Positions 1 to 6,537 of a DNA stretch of 6,537 bases are shown in pieces. Origin of the DNA: Desulfobacteraceae bacterium (GTDB lineage Bacteria; Desulfobacterota; Desulfobacteria; Desulfobacterales; JAABPS01); the NCBI GenBank assembly GCA_011391835.1, contig JAABPS010000161.1:1-6537 (forward strand). The letters are read 5' to 3'. The notes below the pieces were generated by a model. The model searched no databases and had not been told where the DNA came from. It saw only the letters and a list, made by a program, of their open reading frames with translations. Positions within the stretch are counted from its first letter, which is position 1. The number at the start of each line of letters is the position of its first letter. A program made the translations under genes and the position numbers.

Positions 1-1
1 G

Positions 2-640
2 ATACATGATGATCTTCCTTCCATGGATAATGATGATTTAAGGAGAGGAAAACCTACCTGTCATCGAGAATTTGACGAAGCCACTGCCATACTTGCCGGT
101 GATGCCTTGCTGACAATGGCCTTCCAAATCCTATCCTCAGTAGATGAGAGACGTAGCCGCCAATTGTTAAAAATCATCTTTTCCATTTCAACTGCTGCGG
201 GATATCAGGGGATGATTGAAGGGCAGATGAGAGATATATCCTCTGAAGGTATAAAGCTGAGTCTGGATGAGTTGGAATCATTGCACCGCCTTAAAACCGG
301 CTGCCTGATTGAAGCATCTGTTATTTCAGGCGCCTTGTTAACCGGCGCTGACGATAATCAAATCAATCGGCTTAGAGTGTATGCTAAAAATATTGGTCTT
401 GCCTTCCAGATTTCAGATGATCTTCTGGATATTAAAGGTGATCCAAAGATTATGGGCAAAAAAACAGGATCAGACCAGAACAGAAATAAGAATACCTACC
501 CTTCCCTTCTGGGTATTGAGCAATCCAGAAATCTATCGGAAAAACTTATTGCTAACGCCTTGCAGGCACTGGATCTATTTGATAAAAGATCTGATCCGCT
601 TCGCCACATTGCCGAATATATAATTAACAGAGAAAAATGA
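2..640 (+). CDS. ispA: Polyprenyl synthetase, probable (2E,6E)-farnesyl diphosphate synthase, 5'-partial
   Basis: This trans-isoprenyl diphosphate synthase condenses isopentenyl diphosphate with allylic diphosphates in the cytoplasm to make C15 (possibly C20) precursors of quinones and of the undecaprenyl carrier. The frame is open from base 2, giving 213 visible residues. Roughly 80-90 N-terminal residues lie off the left edge, judged from the usual length of about 300. The ATG at 23 is internal, because the first Asp-rich motif (DDLPSMD, bases 8-28) begins before it and continues into NDDLRRGKPT. The four residues between the DD and the next D are the bacterial short-chain type. The second Asp-rich motif, DDLLD, is at 416-430, followed by KKTGSD. 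The gene ends 29 bp before dxs on the same strand, the common ispA-dxs operon order. Exact product chain length cannot be read because residues just before the first motif are missing. Confidence 0.95.
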   Translation: MHDDLPSMDNDDLRRGKPTCHREFDEATAILAGDALLTMAFQILSSVDERRSRQLLKIIFSISTAAGYQGMIEGQMRDISSEGIKLSLDELESLHRLKTGCLIEASVISGALLTGADDNQINRLRVYAKNIGLAFQISDDLLDIKGDPKIMGKKTGSDQNRNKNTYPSLLGIEQSRNLSEKLIANALQALDLFDKRSDPLRHIAEYIINREK

Positions 641-653
641 ATTTTTAAACAGC

Positions 654-660
654 AGGATGG
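654..660 (+). promoter_or_regulatory. Probable ribosome binding site of dxs
   Basis: AGGATGG lies 9 bases before the TTG at 670, in the 29-bp gap after ispA. It supports the TTG start: no in-frame ATG or GTG lies near, and the protein then begins SLLEKINSP, as expected for a Dxs N terminus. The match to the Shine-Dalgarno consensus is only moderate. Confidence 0.5.
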
Positions 661-669
661 GCTATTGAT

Positions 670-2550
670 TTGAGCTTATTGGAAAAGATAAATTCCCCTA
701 AAGATTTAAAACAGTTGAATAGGGATGAGCTGCGTTTTTTAGCCAGGGAAATCCGCAAAGTGATTGTGGAAGTGGTTTCGAAAAATGGAGGACACCTTGG
801 ATCAAGTCTTGGTGCTGTTGAACTGGCTATAGCTATCCATTATGTTTTTGATACCCCAAGAGATAAAGTGATATGGGATGTCGGGCACCAGGCCTATGCT
901 CATAAACTGATCACAGGCAGAAGAGAACAGTTTCACACGCTTAGAACGTATAATGGATTAAGCGGATTTCCGAAAATGAGTGAAAGCGAATATGATGCAT
1001 TTACAACAGGTCATAGCAGTACATCCATTTCCGCCAGCCTTGGCATTGCAGCTGGAAAACGTCTAAAAAAACAGCGCGCGAAAACTATTGCGGTTATTGG
1101 GGATGGATCAATGACAGCTGGTCTTGCTTTCGAAGGCCTGAATCAGGCTGGAGACTTTCGAAAGGAGGATATTATTGTTATACTTAATGATAATGACTTG
1201 TCTATTTCGCAAAATGTGGGATCCTTATCTTCATTTTTAAGCCGAAAACTTTCCATCAAATATCTTCAGGATTTGAGAAAAGAATTTAAAGATTTTTTAA
1301 AATCCCTTCCAAAATTTGGCGATGACATTTATCAGTTTGCTAAACGATCTGAAGATTCATTTAAAGCATTTGTAACACCTGGGATGTTATTTCAGGCCTT
1401 TAATTTCGAATATTTTGGGCCCATTAATGGGCACAGTCTGAATCATTTAATTGATATTTTAAATAATATTAGAGAATTAAATGAACCTGTACTTTTACAC
1501 GTCACAACCAAGAAAGGCAAAGGATATCCCCCTGCAGAAAGAAATCCTGTTTATTTTCATGGCGTTGGATCTTTTGAAATTGAAACAGGTAACAGTCTAA
1601 GAAAAGGGGAAAAAGTCTCCACCTACACAAATATCTTCGGAAATACCATGGTGGAACTTGCAAAAACAGATAATACGATAGTGGCGGTGACCGCTGCAAT
1701 GCCAGAAGGAACAGGCCTGGCCACGTTTGCAGAGCTTTTTCCGGATCGTTTTTACGATGTGGGTATTGCAGAGCAGCATGGTGTCACCTTTGCCGCAGGA
1801 TTAGCTACAGAGGGCTTTAAGCCTGTTGTAGCGATCTATTCAACATTCCTGCAGCGCGCATATGACCAAATAGTCCATGATGTATGTATTGAAAATCTCC
1901 ACGTTGTTTTTGCTATTGATAGAGGCGGAATTGTTGGTGAAGATGGTTCAACACATAACGGCCTGTTTGATTTTTGTTATCTCAGAAGCCTTCCCAATAT
2001 GGTTGTTATGGCACCTGGGAATGAAAATGAGTTACGAAGGATGCTGGTGACTGCACTTGAGTATAATGGTCCGATTTCACTGAGATACCCGCGTGGATCT
2101 GCTGTAGGCATACCCCTTGAGTCTGATATAAGGCCTCTATCCATTGGCAAAGGTAATATTTTACAACACGGCGATGATATTTTAATTCTTGCTATTGGAA
2201 GTACCGTTGATGAATCGATCAAAGCGCAATCAGCGCTTCACAAAGATGGCATATCTGCAACCGTGGTTGATTGCCGCTTTGTCAAGCCGCTGGATGTGGA
2301 CATGATTGCATCTCTTGCCAGAAAAATACCAAGAATCATAACTGTTGAAGAAAATGTGAGACAGGGTGGATTTGGAAGCGCAGTCATTGAGTGTTTAAAT
2401 GATCAGGGTTTAAATAGTTTCTCCTTAATTCGTTTAGGCATACCGGATGTATTTGTCGAACATGGTTCTCAGAAATTTTTAAGATCAAAATATGGCATCG
2501 ATTCAAACGGGATTATAAACACCGCAAAAGAACTATTGAATTTGAAATAG
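670..2550 (+). CDS. dxs: 1-deoxy-D-xylulose-5-phosphate synthase
   Basis: This thiamine-diphosphate enzyme condenses pyruvate with D-glyceraldehyde 3-phosphate, releasing CO2, to give 1-deoxy-D-xylulose 5-phosphate. It is the entry step of the MEP isoprenoid pathway and also feeds thiamine and pyridoxal synthesis. The 626-residue length is normal for the family. The N-terminal transketolase domain carries GGHLGSSLG (His42) and DVGHQAYAHK (His73). The ThDP/Mg site GDGSMTAG starts at residue 144 and ends with NDNDLSIS (Asn173). The pyrimidine-binding domain has YDVGIAEQH with catalytic Glu368, DRGGIVGEDG at 417 and RYPRG at 472, and a C-terminal transketolase domain follows. No catalytic residue is missing. 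It lies between ispA and tlyA and shares its last base with the tlyA start, so the three are probably co-transcribed. The TTG start is chosen from the upstream RBS and family alignment. Confidence 0.98.
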   Translation: MSLLEKINSPKDLKQLNRDELRFLAREIRKVIVEVVSKNGGHLGSSLGAVELAIAIHYVFDTPRDKVIWDVGHQAYAHKLITGRREQFHTLRTYNGLSGFPKMSESEYDAFTTGHSSTSISASLGIAAGKRLKKQRAKTIAVIGDGSMTAGLAFEGLNQAGDFRKEDIIVILNDNDLSISQNVGSLSSFLSRKLSIKYLQDLRKEFKDFLKSLPKFGDDIYQFAKRSEDSFKAFVTPGMLFQAFNFEYFGPINGHSLNHLIDILNNIRELNEPVLLHVTTKKGKGYPPAERNPVYFHGVGSFEIETGNSLRKGEKVSTYTNIFGNTMVELAKTDNTIVAVTAAMPEGTGLATFAELFPDRFYDVGIAEQHGVTFAAGLATEGFKPVVAIYSTFLQRAYDQIVHDVCIENLHVVFAIDRGGIVGEDGSTHNGLFDFCYLRSLPNMVVMAPGNENELRRMLVTALEYNGPISLRYPRGSAVGIPLESDIRPLSIGKGNILQHGDDILILAIGSTVDESIKAQSALHKDGISATVVDCRFVKPLDVDMIASLARKIPRIITVEENVRQGGFGSAVIECLNDQGLNSFSLIRLGIPDVFVEHGSQKFLRSKYGIDSNGIINTAKELLNLK

Positions 2551-3302
2551 TGCCCTCCAATAAAAAGAGACTTGATATTCTGTTGGTAGAAAGAGGCCTT
2601 GTAATTAGCCGAGAGCGAGGCAAATCCCTCATTATGTCCGGAAGTGTGCTTGTTAACAATACACCGATAAACAAACCCGGAGAGATGATTCCGTACGACT
2701 CAGAAATAAGATTAAAAGACGAAGATATTCCCTATGTAAGCCGCGGAGGATTGAAGCTGGAAAAAGCGTTAACTGAGCTTAAAATGGATATAAAAGGATT
2801 TGACTGTCTTGACATAGGCTCGTCCACAGGTGGTTTTACGGATTGTCTGTTACAAAAAGGAGCGCGTTGCGTTTTTGCTGTTGATGTGGGTTATGGCCAA
2901 TTGGCATGGAAATTACGGCAGGATCAACGAGTCGTTGTGTTTGAACGAACCAATATCCGAAATATGCCTTCCGAAGCCCTTCCCTGCCCTGTTGATCTTG
3001 TAACCATTGATGTCTCCTTTATTTCACTAAAGATCGTTGTTCCTTCAGTACTCAAATTTCTAAAAAACAATACCATCATACTTGCGTTAATAAAACCACA
3101 ATTTGAGGTAGGGAAAGGCAATGTCGGCAAAGGCGGTATTGTGAAAGATGCCGCAGCGCATGATGCCGTGATCAGGGAATTAAAATTATTTTTTGATAAA
3201 CTTGGGTTAGTGTGCATTGATTTGATAGAATCCCCCATTTTAGGGGCAAAAGGAAATCGAGAATTCTTTATTGCTTTAAAAAGGCTCAAAAATCTACAAT
3301 AA
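2550..3302 (+). CDS. tlyA: TlyA family 16S/23S rRNA (cytidine-2'-O)-methyltransferase
   Basis: This is a SAM-dependent ribose 2'-O-methyltransferase of the TlyA family, whose studied mycobacterial member methylates cytidines in 16S and 23S rRNA. The 250-residue protein starts with an S4 RNA-binding domain (about residues 5-65: RLDILLVERGL, then SGSVLVNN). A Rossmann/FtsJ-type domain follows, with the SAM motif DIGSSTGGFTD at 88. The K-D-K-E catalytic tetrad is complete: Lys69 (GGLKLEKA), Asp154 (TIDVSF), Lys182 (IKPQFEVGKG) and Glu238 (NREFF). The GTG start overlaps the dxs TAG by one base and no strong Shine-Dalgarno precedes it, so translational coupling to dxs is likely. The family was once named hemolysin A, but nothing here shows a membrane-active protein. 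Its precise rRNA target in this organism cannot be told from sequence. Confidence 0.96.
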   Translation: MPSNKKRLDILLVERGLVISRERGKSLIMSGSVLVNNTPINKPGEMIPYDSEIRLKDEDIPYVSRGGLKLEKALTELKMDIKGFDCLDIGSSTGGFTDCLLQKGARCVFAVDVGYGQLAWKLRQDQRVVVFERTNIRNMPSEALPCPVDLVTIDVSFISLKIVVPSVLKFLKNNTIILALIKPQFEVGKGNVGKGGIVKDAAAHDAVIRELKLFFDKLGLVCIDLIESPILGAKGNREFFIALKRLKNLQ

Positions 3303-3380
3303 CCATCTAATTTTGGTGTTGATTTTTTATACATAAACAGATAGAAGGGCTAACTCAGCAACGAACTATTAATTAATCAA

Positions 3381-3387
3381 AAAGGAG
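3381..3387 (+). promoter_or_regulatory. Ribosome binding site of the EF-G-like gene
   Basis: AAAGGAG ends five bases before the ATG at 3393. It is the strongest Shine-Dalgarno sequence in the window and fixes the start. The 90-bp gap (3303-3392) after tlyA probably also holds a promoter, but I could not place convincing -35/-10 boxes. Confidence 0.8.
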
Positions 3388-3392
3388 TTTAA

Positions 3393-5465
3393 ATGACTGA
3401 TAAAATAAATAGTTTAAGAAATATCGTACTTCTTTCTCATGGCGGTGCGGGGAAAACATCCTTGGCTGAAACAATGCTTTTTAAATCAGGAGTAACAAAT
3501 CGACTGGGTAAAATTGGAGAAGGCAACACGGTGATGGACTTTGAACCAGAGGAGATAAAAAGAGGTTCAAGCATTAGCAGTGCGTTTCATCAGTTTACAT
3601 GGAAAAACAATTTAATCAGCCTTATAGACACCCCAGGTGACCAGAATTTTTTCACGGATACAAAGAACTGCATGCAGGCCGCAGATGGCGCGGTAGTTGT
3701 TATAGATGCGGTAGACGGCATAAAGGTGCAGACAGAACAGGCATGGGAATTTGCCGAAGAATTCAAACAGCCATGCGCTATCTTTGTTAATAAACTTGAC
3801 AGGGAACGATCTGATTTCTTTAAAGTTTTTGAAGATGCAACGCAGATGTTTAAACCAAAACCCATTAAGCTGCAGCTCCCTGTTGGGTCAGAAAATAATT
3901 TTAGAGGCGTTATCGATCTTATCCGTATGAAAGCCTATATCTATGCAGATGGCAAAGCAAGTGAAGCTGATATCCCGGACGATATGAAGAGTATGGCAGA
4001 AAAAGAAAGAGAATCATTTATTGAAAATATCGCAGAAGCGGATGATGCGCTTATTGAACGCTATCTGGAAGGAGAGAGCATTTCAAATGAAGATATTAAC
4101 AAAGCGTTGAGAGCGGGCACCCTGTCTCGAACCTTTGTTCCGGTTCTTTGCGGTTCTACGGCAAAAGACATAGGGGTTGATATTTTTATGAACTTTTTGT
4201 CTGACTGTATGCCGTCTCCATTAGATGTTGGAGCAAAAAAAGGAATGGATCCTAAAACAGGCAAAGAAATCGAACGCAAGTCCAATCCAGATGAGCCCTT
4301 TTCAGCATTTGTAATAAAAACAGTTTCGGATCCCTATGCGGGACGCCTTACGATTTTTCGAATTGTTTCAGGAAAGCTTGATGCAGATGGGTCATTTTAT
4401 AATGTGAATAAAGAAGCAAAAGAACGGTACAATCAATTGCTCCAAATTGCAGGGAAAGAACAAAAACCGATCAAAGAGGCCGGGCCCGGTGATATTGCTG
4501 CAGTTTCCAAACTAAAGGTTACCACAACTGGCGATACCTTGTGCGATGAAGGGAATATCATTCAATTTGCTTTTTCAAAACCGTTGCCAAAACTTGTTTC
4601 ATTTTCCCTTGTGCCCAAATCAAAAGGGGACGAAGATAAAATATTTTCATCTTTATCGAAGCTGTTAGAGGAAGATACCGCTCTATCTGTAGAGAGAAGC
4701 AGTGAAACCAGTGAAATATTATTATCCGGCAGCGGCCAGATTCATATAGAAATTACAGTAGAGAAACTAAAAAGAAAATTTAATGTTGAGGTTAATCTTA
4801 AAACACCTAAGGTGCCATATAAAGAGACAATAAAGAAGAAGGTCAGAGTACAAGGGAAACATAAAAAACAATCCGGCGGTCATGGTCAGTATGGAGACTG
4901 CTGGATTCAGATGGAACCTTTACCAAAAGGTAAAGGGTTTGAATTTGTTGATGCCATTGTTGGTGGAGCTATTCCACGAACCTATATCCCGGCTGTTGAA
5001 AAAGGAATCATTGAAGCATGTAAGAAGGGTGTACTTGCGGGATTTCCATGCATTGACTTCAGAGCGACGCTGGATGACGGCACTTTCCATTCTGTTGATT
5101 CATCTGAAATGGCGTTTAAAATTGCCGGTTCACTGGCTTTTAAAAAAGCATGTGAAGAGGCAAATCCTGTGCTGCTTGAACCCATTATGAAAGTCACCAT
5201 CACAACACCTGATGAATATATGGGCGATATCATCGGTGATTTAAACGGGAAGCGGGGCAAAGTATTGGGCATGGACACTGAAGGGAAAAAACAGGTCATC
5301 AGTGCGCAAGTGCCAATGGCAGAATTCCAGACCTATGCGCCAGACCTGAATTCAATGACAGGCGGGCGCGGAACCTATTTTATGGAATTTTCTCATTATG
5401 ATGAAGTCCCGGCGCATCTGGCTCAAAAACTTATTGAAGAAATAAATAAAACGAAGGAAGCGTAG
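3393..5465 (+). CDS. fusA2: Elongation factor G-like translational GTPase (EF-G-2 type paralogue)
   Basis: This ribosome-associated GTPase has the five-domain EF-G layout in 690 residues. The G domain covers about 1-280: P-loop SHGGAGKT at 15-22, switch I RGSSIS at 57-62, DTPGD at 79-83, NKLD at 133-136, and a G5-like GSTAK at 254-258. Domain II (about 295-385) and domain III (about 400-470) follow. Domain IV has GGHGQYGD from 495 and the tip-loop HSVDSSEMAF with His566. Domain V ends in TGGRGTYFMEFSHYDEVP. Canonical EF-G has AHIDAGKT, RGITI and DTPGH. Here the switch I Thr is Ser and the His that positions water for GTP hydrolysis is Asp83. GHGGAGKT-like P-loops and a non-His residue after DxPG are seen in EF-G-2/EF-G-like paralogues such as that of Thermus. 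It is therefore probably a second EF-G with a specialised role, not the housekeeping copy. No rpsL/rpsG/tuf neighbours are present, which agrees. Confidence 0.92.
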   Translation: MTDKINSLRNIVLLSHGGAGKTSLAETMLFKSGVTNRLGKIGEGNTVMDFEPEEIKRGSSISSAFHQFTWKNNLISLIDTPGDQNFFTDTKNCMQAADGAVVVIDAVDGIKVQTEQAWEFAEEFKQPCAIFVNKLDRERSDFFKVFEDATQMFKPKPIKLQLPVGSENNFRGVIDLIRMKAYIYADGKASEADIPDDMKSMAEKERESFIENIAEADDALIERYLEGESISNEDINKALRAGTLSRTFVPVLCGSTAKDIGVDIFMNFLSDCMPSPLDVGAKKGMDPKTGKEIERKSNPDEPFSAFVIKTVSDPYAGRLTIFRIVSGKLDADGSFYNVNKEAKERYNQLLQIAGKEQKPIKEAGPGDIAAVSKLKVTTTGDTLCDEGNIIQFAFSKPLPKLVSFSLVPKSKGDEDKIFSSLSKLLEEDTALSVERSSETSEILLSGSGQIHIEITVEKLKRKFNVEVNLKTPKVPYKETIKKKVRVQGKHKKQSGGHGQYGDCWIQMEPLPKGKGFEFVDAIVGGAIPRTYIPAVEKGIIEACKKGVLAGFPCIDFRATLDDGTFHSVDSSEMAFKIAGSLAFKKACEEANPVLLEPIMKVTITTPDEYMGDIIGDLNGKRGKVLGMDTEGKKQVISAQVPMAEFQTYAPDLNSMTGGRGTYFMEFSHYDEVPAHLAQKLIEEINKTKEA

Positions 5466-5480
5466 CGTTTATTTAGAATT

Positions 5481-6104
5481 TCAATCGTTTTGTCCTGAAA
5501 TGCATTTTTTACAGGGCGCATAGCCGGCGTAATAGGCATCCCATTTGCTCTGGAATATCATTCGATAGACCGACGCTGTCTTTTCTCCAAAGGGACAGTT
5601 CAGTTGATGAAATCTTTTTGATTTGCTGTTACCCATATAGCGAACCCCTTCCTCTTCGTGCCAGTTCTTCCAAATTCCAAGATGGTTTGACATGGCATAC
5701 CGCTGGGAAATTAAAAAATCCCTATCGTGCTTTGTATTTGGCGGTTCAAATAATGTCCATGCATATCCTCTCTTTATTAGCTCTTTATTTATAAATTTGC
5801 CGTCGTTTGTATAAACATAGGCAAGCGTTCTTCCAAAATGATCTTTTTCCTGCGTATCGAATATAAGCCTTACCAATCTCCCTGATATAAGTATTTCGTT
5901 TATTCTTTTTGCATCCAATCCAAATGCGTCTGCAATGCCTGTTTTATAATTGATCTCAGGGCTGTCTATACCAATGTACCGTACATGTTTTCTGTTGCTT
6001 AAGATAATAGTATCTCCATCAATTACGGATTTTACTCTGTATGATTGATCAGCATATGAAAAGACACAACATGCTAATATTAATACGGTTCTATAAACAA
6101 TAAC
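5481..6104 (-). CDS. Secreted staphylococcal-nuclease-like protein with C-terminal Ada-like Cys cluster; start codon missing
   Basis: Thermonuclease-family (SNase) domain, predicted to cleave DNA or RNA with Ca2+ outside the cytoplasm. The frame carries a hydrophobic N-terminal stretch (TVLILACCVFSYA) with a plausible signal-peptidase site after SYA, then VIDGDT (Asp at 6014-6012), RYIGIDSPE (Arg 5981-5979, Asp 5966-5964, Glu 5957-5955) and HFGRTLAYVY (Arg 5831-5829). These match the Asp21, Arg35, Asp40, Glu43 and Arg87 set of staphylococcal nuclease. A C-terminal module (GNSKSKRFHQLNC, then PCKKC) resembles an Ada-type zinc-binding domain. A TTG at 5918 would make a 145-residue protein lacking four of the five catalytic residues, so it is rejected as the start. 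Further upstream there is no in-frame ATG, GTG or TTG before a TAA at 6116-6114. ATT at 6101 is the only weak option. The gene is convergent with the EF-G-like gene (15 bp apart) and abuts a transposase, which suggests 5' truncation by an insertion sequence. Confidence 0.82.
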   Translation of the reverse strand, partial: VIVYRTVLILACCVFSYADQSYRVKSVIDGDTIILSNRKHVRYIGIDSPEINYKTGIADAFGLDAKRINEILISGRLVRLIFDTQEKDHFGRTLAYVYTNDGKFINKELIKRGYAWTLFEPPNTKHDRDFLISQRYAMSNHLGIWKNWHEEEGVRYMGNSKSKRFHQLNCPFGEKTASVYRMIFQSKWDAYYAGYAPCKKCISGQND

Positions 6105-6537
6105 AAGGCTGTTTTATATAAAATTTAGGATTATCAGATGAAATAATGCCAAAGTTTTTAGTTCTTCTAACCTGGCGGCCAATACATTGAGACAATAAAG
6201 AACGCAACATAATCATAAATGGCATGGGTTTCATGTACTTTTTCTTTACACCGTTTTTTGTAACTTTAATGCCAGGGATTCGATGATCCCAGCGAAAACC
6301 GATTTCATTTAAATAACGGAATAAATGCTTACGGCTCATATAGTGAAATACACCCTGTTTGGCTCTTTCGAGCACAGAGCCAAACGATTCAGCAGTATTG
6401 GTATGTATATCACCTTTCACGTACTGTCTGCGCAGATGATTGACCGTTGAATGGCCGGCGTAATCTTCTCCAATTCGCCGAAATGAATGATGCTCATCGG
6501 TCATCAAGTGTGCTTTCCGATTTACCTTTTGATTTAC
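6091..6537 (-). CDS. IS1595 family (ISXO2-like) transposase, C-terminal part
   Basis: DDE-type transposase. The frame is open to the right edge, giving 148 visible residues, so the N terminus, zinc-ribbon region and first catalytic Asp are off-window and the Met near 6507 is internal. Visible catalytic signature: LMTDEHHSFRRIG with Asp at 6498-6496, then AGHSTVNH, YVKGDIHTNTAESF with the catalytic Glu at 6390-6388 (35 residues after the Asp), and HYMSRKHLFRYLNEIGFRWDHR, all typical of the DDE_Tnp_IS1595 domain. A basic C-terminal tail with GRQVRRTKNFGIIS follows. The last residues (PCYCL) appear to be read from nuclease-gene DNA beyond the element end. The gene is on the same strand as the nuclease and points into it, so read-through transcription of the nuclease is possible. 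Whether the transposase is intact cannot be judged from this half. Confidence 0.88.
   Translation of the reverse strand, partial: VNQKVNRKAHLMTDEHHSFRRIGEDYAGHSTVNHLRRQYVKGDIHTNTAESFGSVLERAKQGVFHYMSRKHLFRYLNEIGFRWDHRIPGIKVTKNGVKKKYMKPMPFMIMLRSLLSQCIGRQVRRTKNFGIISSDNPKFYIKQPCYCL
6107..6537 (-). mobile_element. IS1595/ISXO2-like insertion sequence, one end, cut by the right window edge
   Basis: The element is inferred from its transposase and from loss of the nuclease gene start at this point. The left boundary is set provisionally at the GG of GGCTGTTTTATATAAAATT (6107 onwards), because nuclease coding sequence appears to end there and many IS ends begin with GG. The other end, the matching inverted repeat and the second copy of any target duplication are outside the window. 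The boundary could be off by ten or more bases. Confidence 0.55.
6112..6123. repeat. Perfect 12-bp palindrome near the insertion sequence end
   Basis: TTTTATATAAAA reads identically on both strands. It sits just inside the inferred element end and may be part of the terminal repeat, but AT-rich palindromes this short also arise by chance. Confidence 0.35.

Noticed and set aside
23..640. ispA starting at ATG 23
   Set aside because: The first Asp-rich catalytic motif begins at base 8 in the same frame, so the ATG is internal and the gene continues off the left edge.
1502..2222. Minus-strand open frames inside dxs
   Set aside because: They lie wholly within a clearly coding gene, have no recognisable domain, and read as low-complexity shadow translations.
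2550..3302. Hemolysin
   Set aside because: The S4 domain plus complete K-D-K-E methyltransferase tetrad identifies an rRNA methyltransferase; the hemolysin name is historical.
3302..3328. Intrinsic terminator after tlyA
   Set aside because: ACCA/TGGT gives only a 4-bp stem with an 8-base loop before the T run; too weak to call.
3313..3347. Sigma-70 promoter before the EF-G-like gene
   Set aside because: TTGGTG or TTGATT could serve as -35, but no acceptable -10 box lies at 16-18 bp spacing.
3393..5465. Tet(M)-type tetracycline resistance protein
   Set aside because: The domain IV and C-terminal signatures and GHGGAGKT-like P-loop match EF-G-like paralogues; no resistance-gene context is present.
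5481..5918. Nuclease gene starting at TTG 5918
   Set aside because: It would drop the signal peptide and four of five catalytic residues, all of which are encoded in frame just upstream.

Overview
The window is an AT-rich bacterial chromosomal segment. Gene content and order (ispA, dxs, tlyA, then an EF-G-like GTPase) fit a Gram-negative such as a Desulfobacterota/deltaproteobacterium. That assignment rests on gene order and general protein resemblance only and is tentative.

Bases 1-3302 hold three genes on the + strand that look like one operon. They are the C-terminal part of a farnesyl-diphosphate-synthase-type polyprenyl synthetase (ispA, cut by the left edge), a complete 1-deoxy-D-xylulose-5-phosphate synthase (dxs), and a TlyA-family 2'-O-rRNA methyltransferase (tlyA) whose GTG start shares one base with the dxs stop. 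Dxs makes the first dedicated metabolite of the MEP isoprenoid pathway and IspA condenses its C5 products. TlyA is a frequent genomic neighbour with a ribosome-modification role.

After a 90-bp gap with a good ribosome binding site comes a 690-residue EF-G paralogue (3393-5465, +). It resembles the EF-G-2/EF-G-like group rather than canonical EF-G and has changed switch residues, including Asp in place of the usual catalytic His after DTPG.

The right end is on the - strand. A secreted-type staphylococcal-nuclease homologue with a C-terminal Ada-like Cys cluster occupies about 5481-6104. All the nuclease catalytic residues are present, but there is no ATG, GTG or TTG start before its signal-peptide-like N terminus. 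Immediately upstream lies the C-terminal half of an IS1595/ISXO2-type transposase (6091-6537), running off the right edge. The best reading is that an insertion sequence landed at the very 5' end of the nuclease gene and removed its start codon, and that the transposase reading frame now runs about 16 bases into the nuclease gene. Apart from this junction and the divergent EF-G, the region looks ordinary. I found no CRISPR array, tRNA, rRNA or clear novel multi-gene system.
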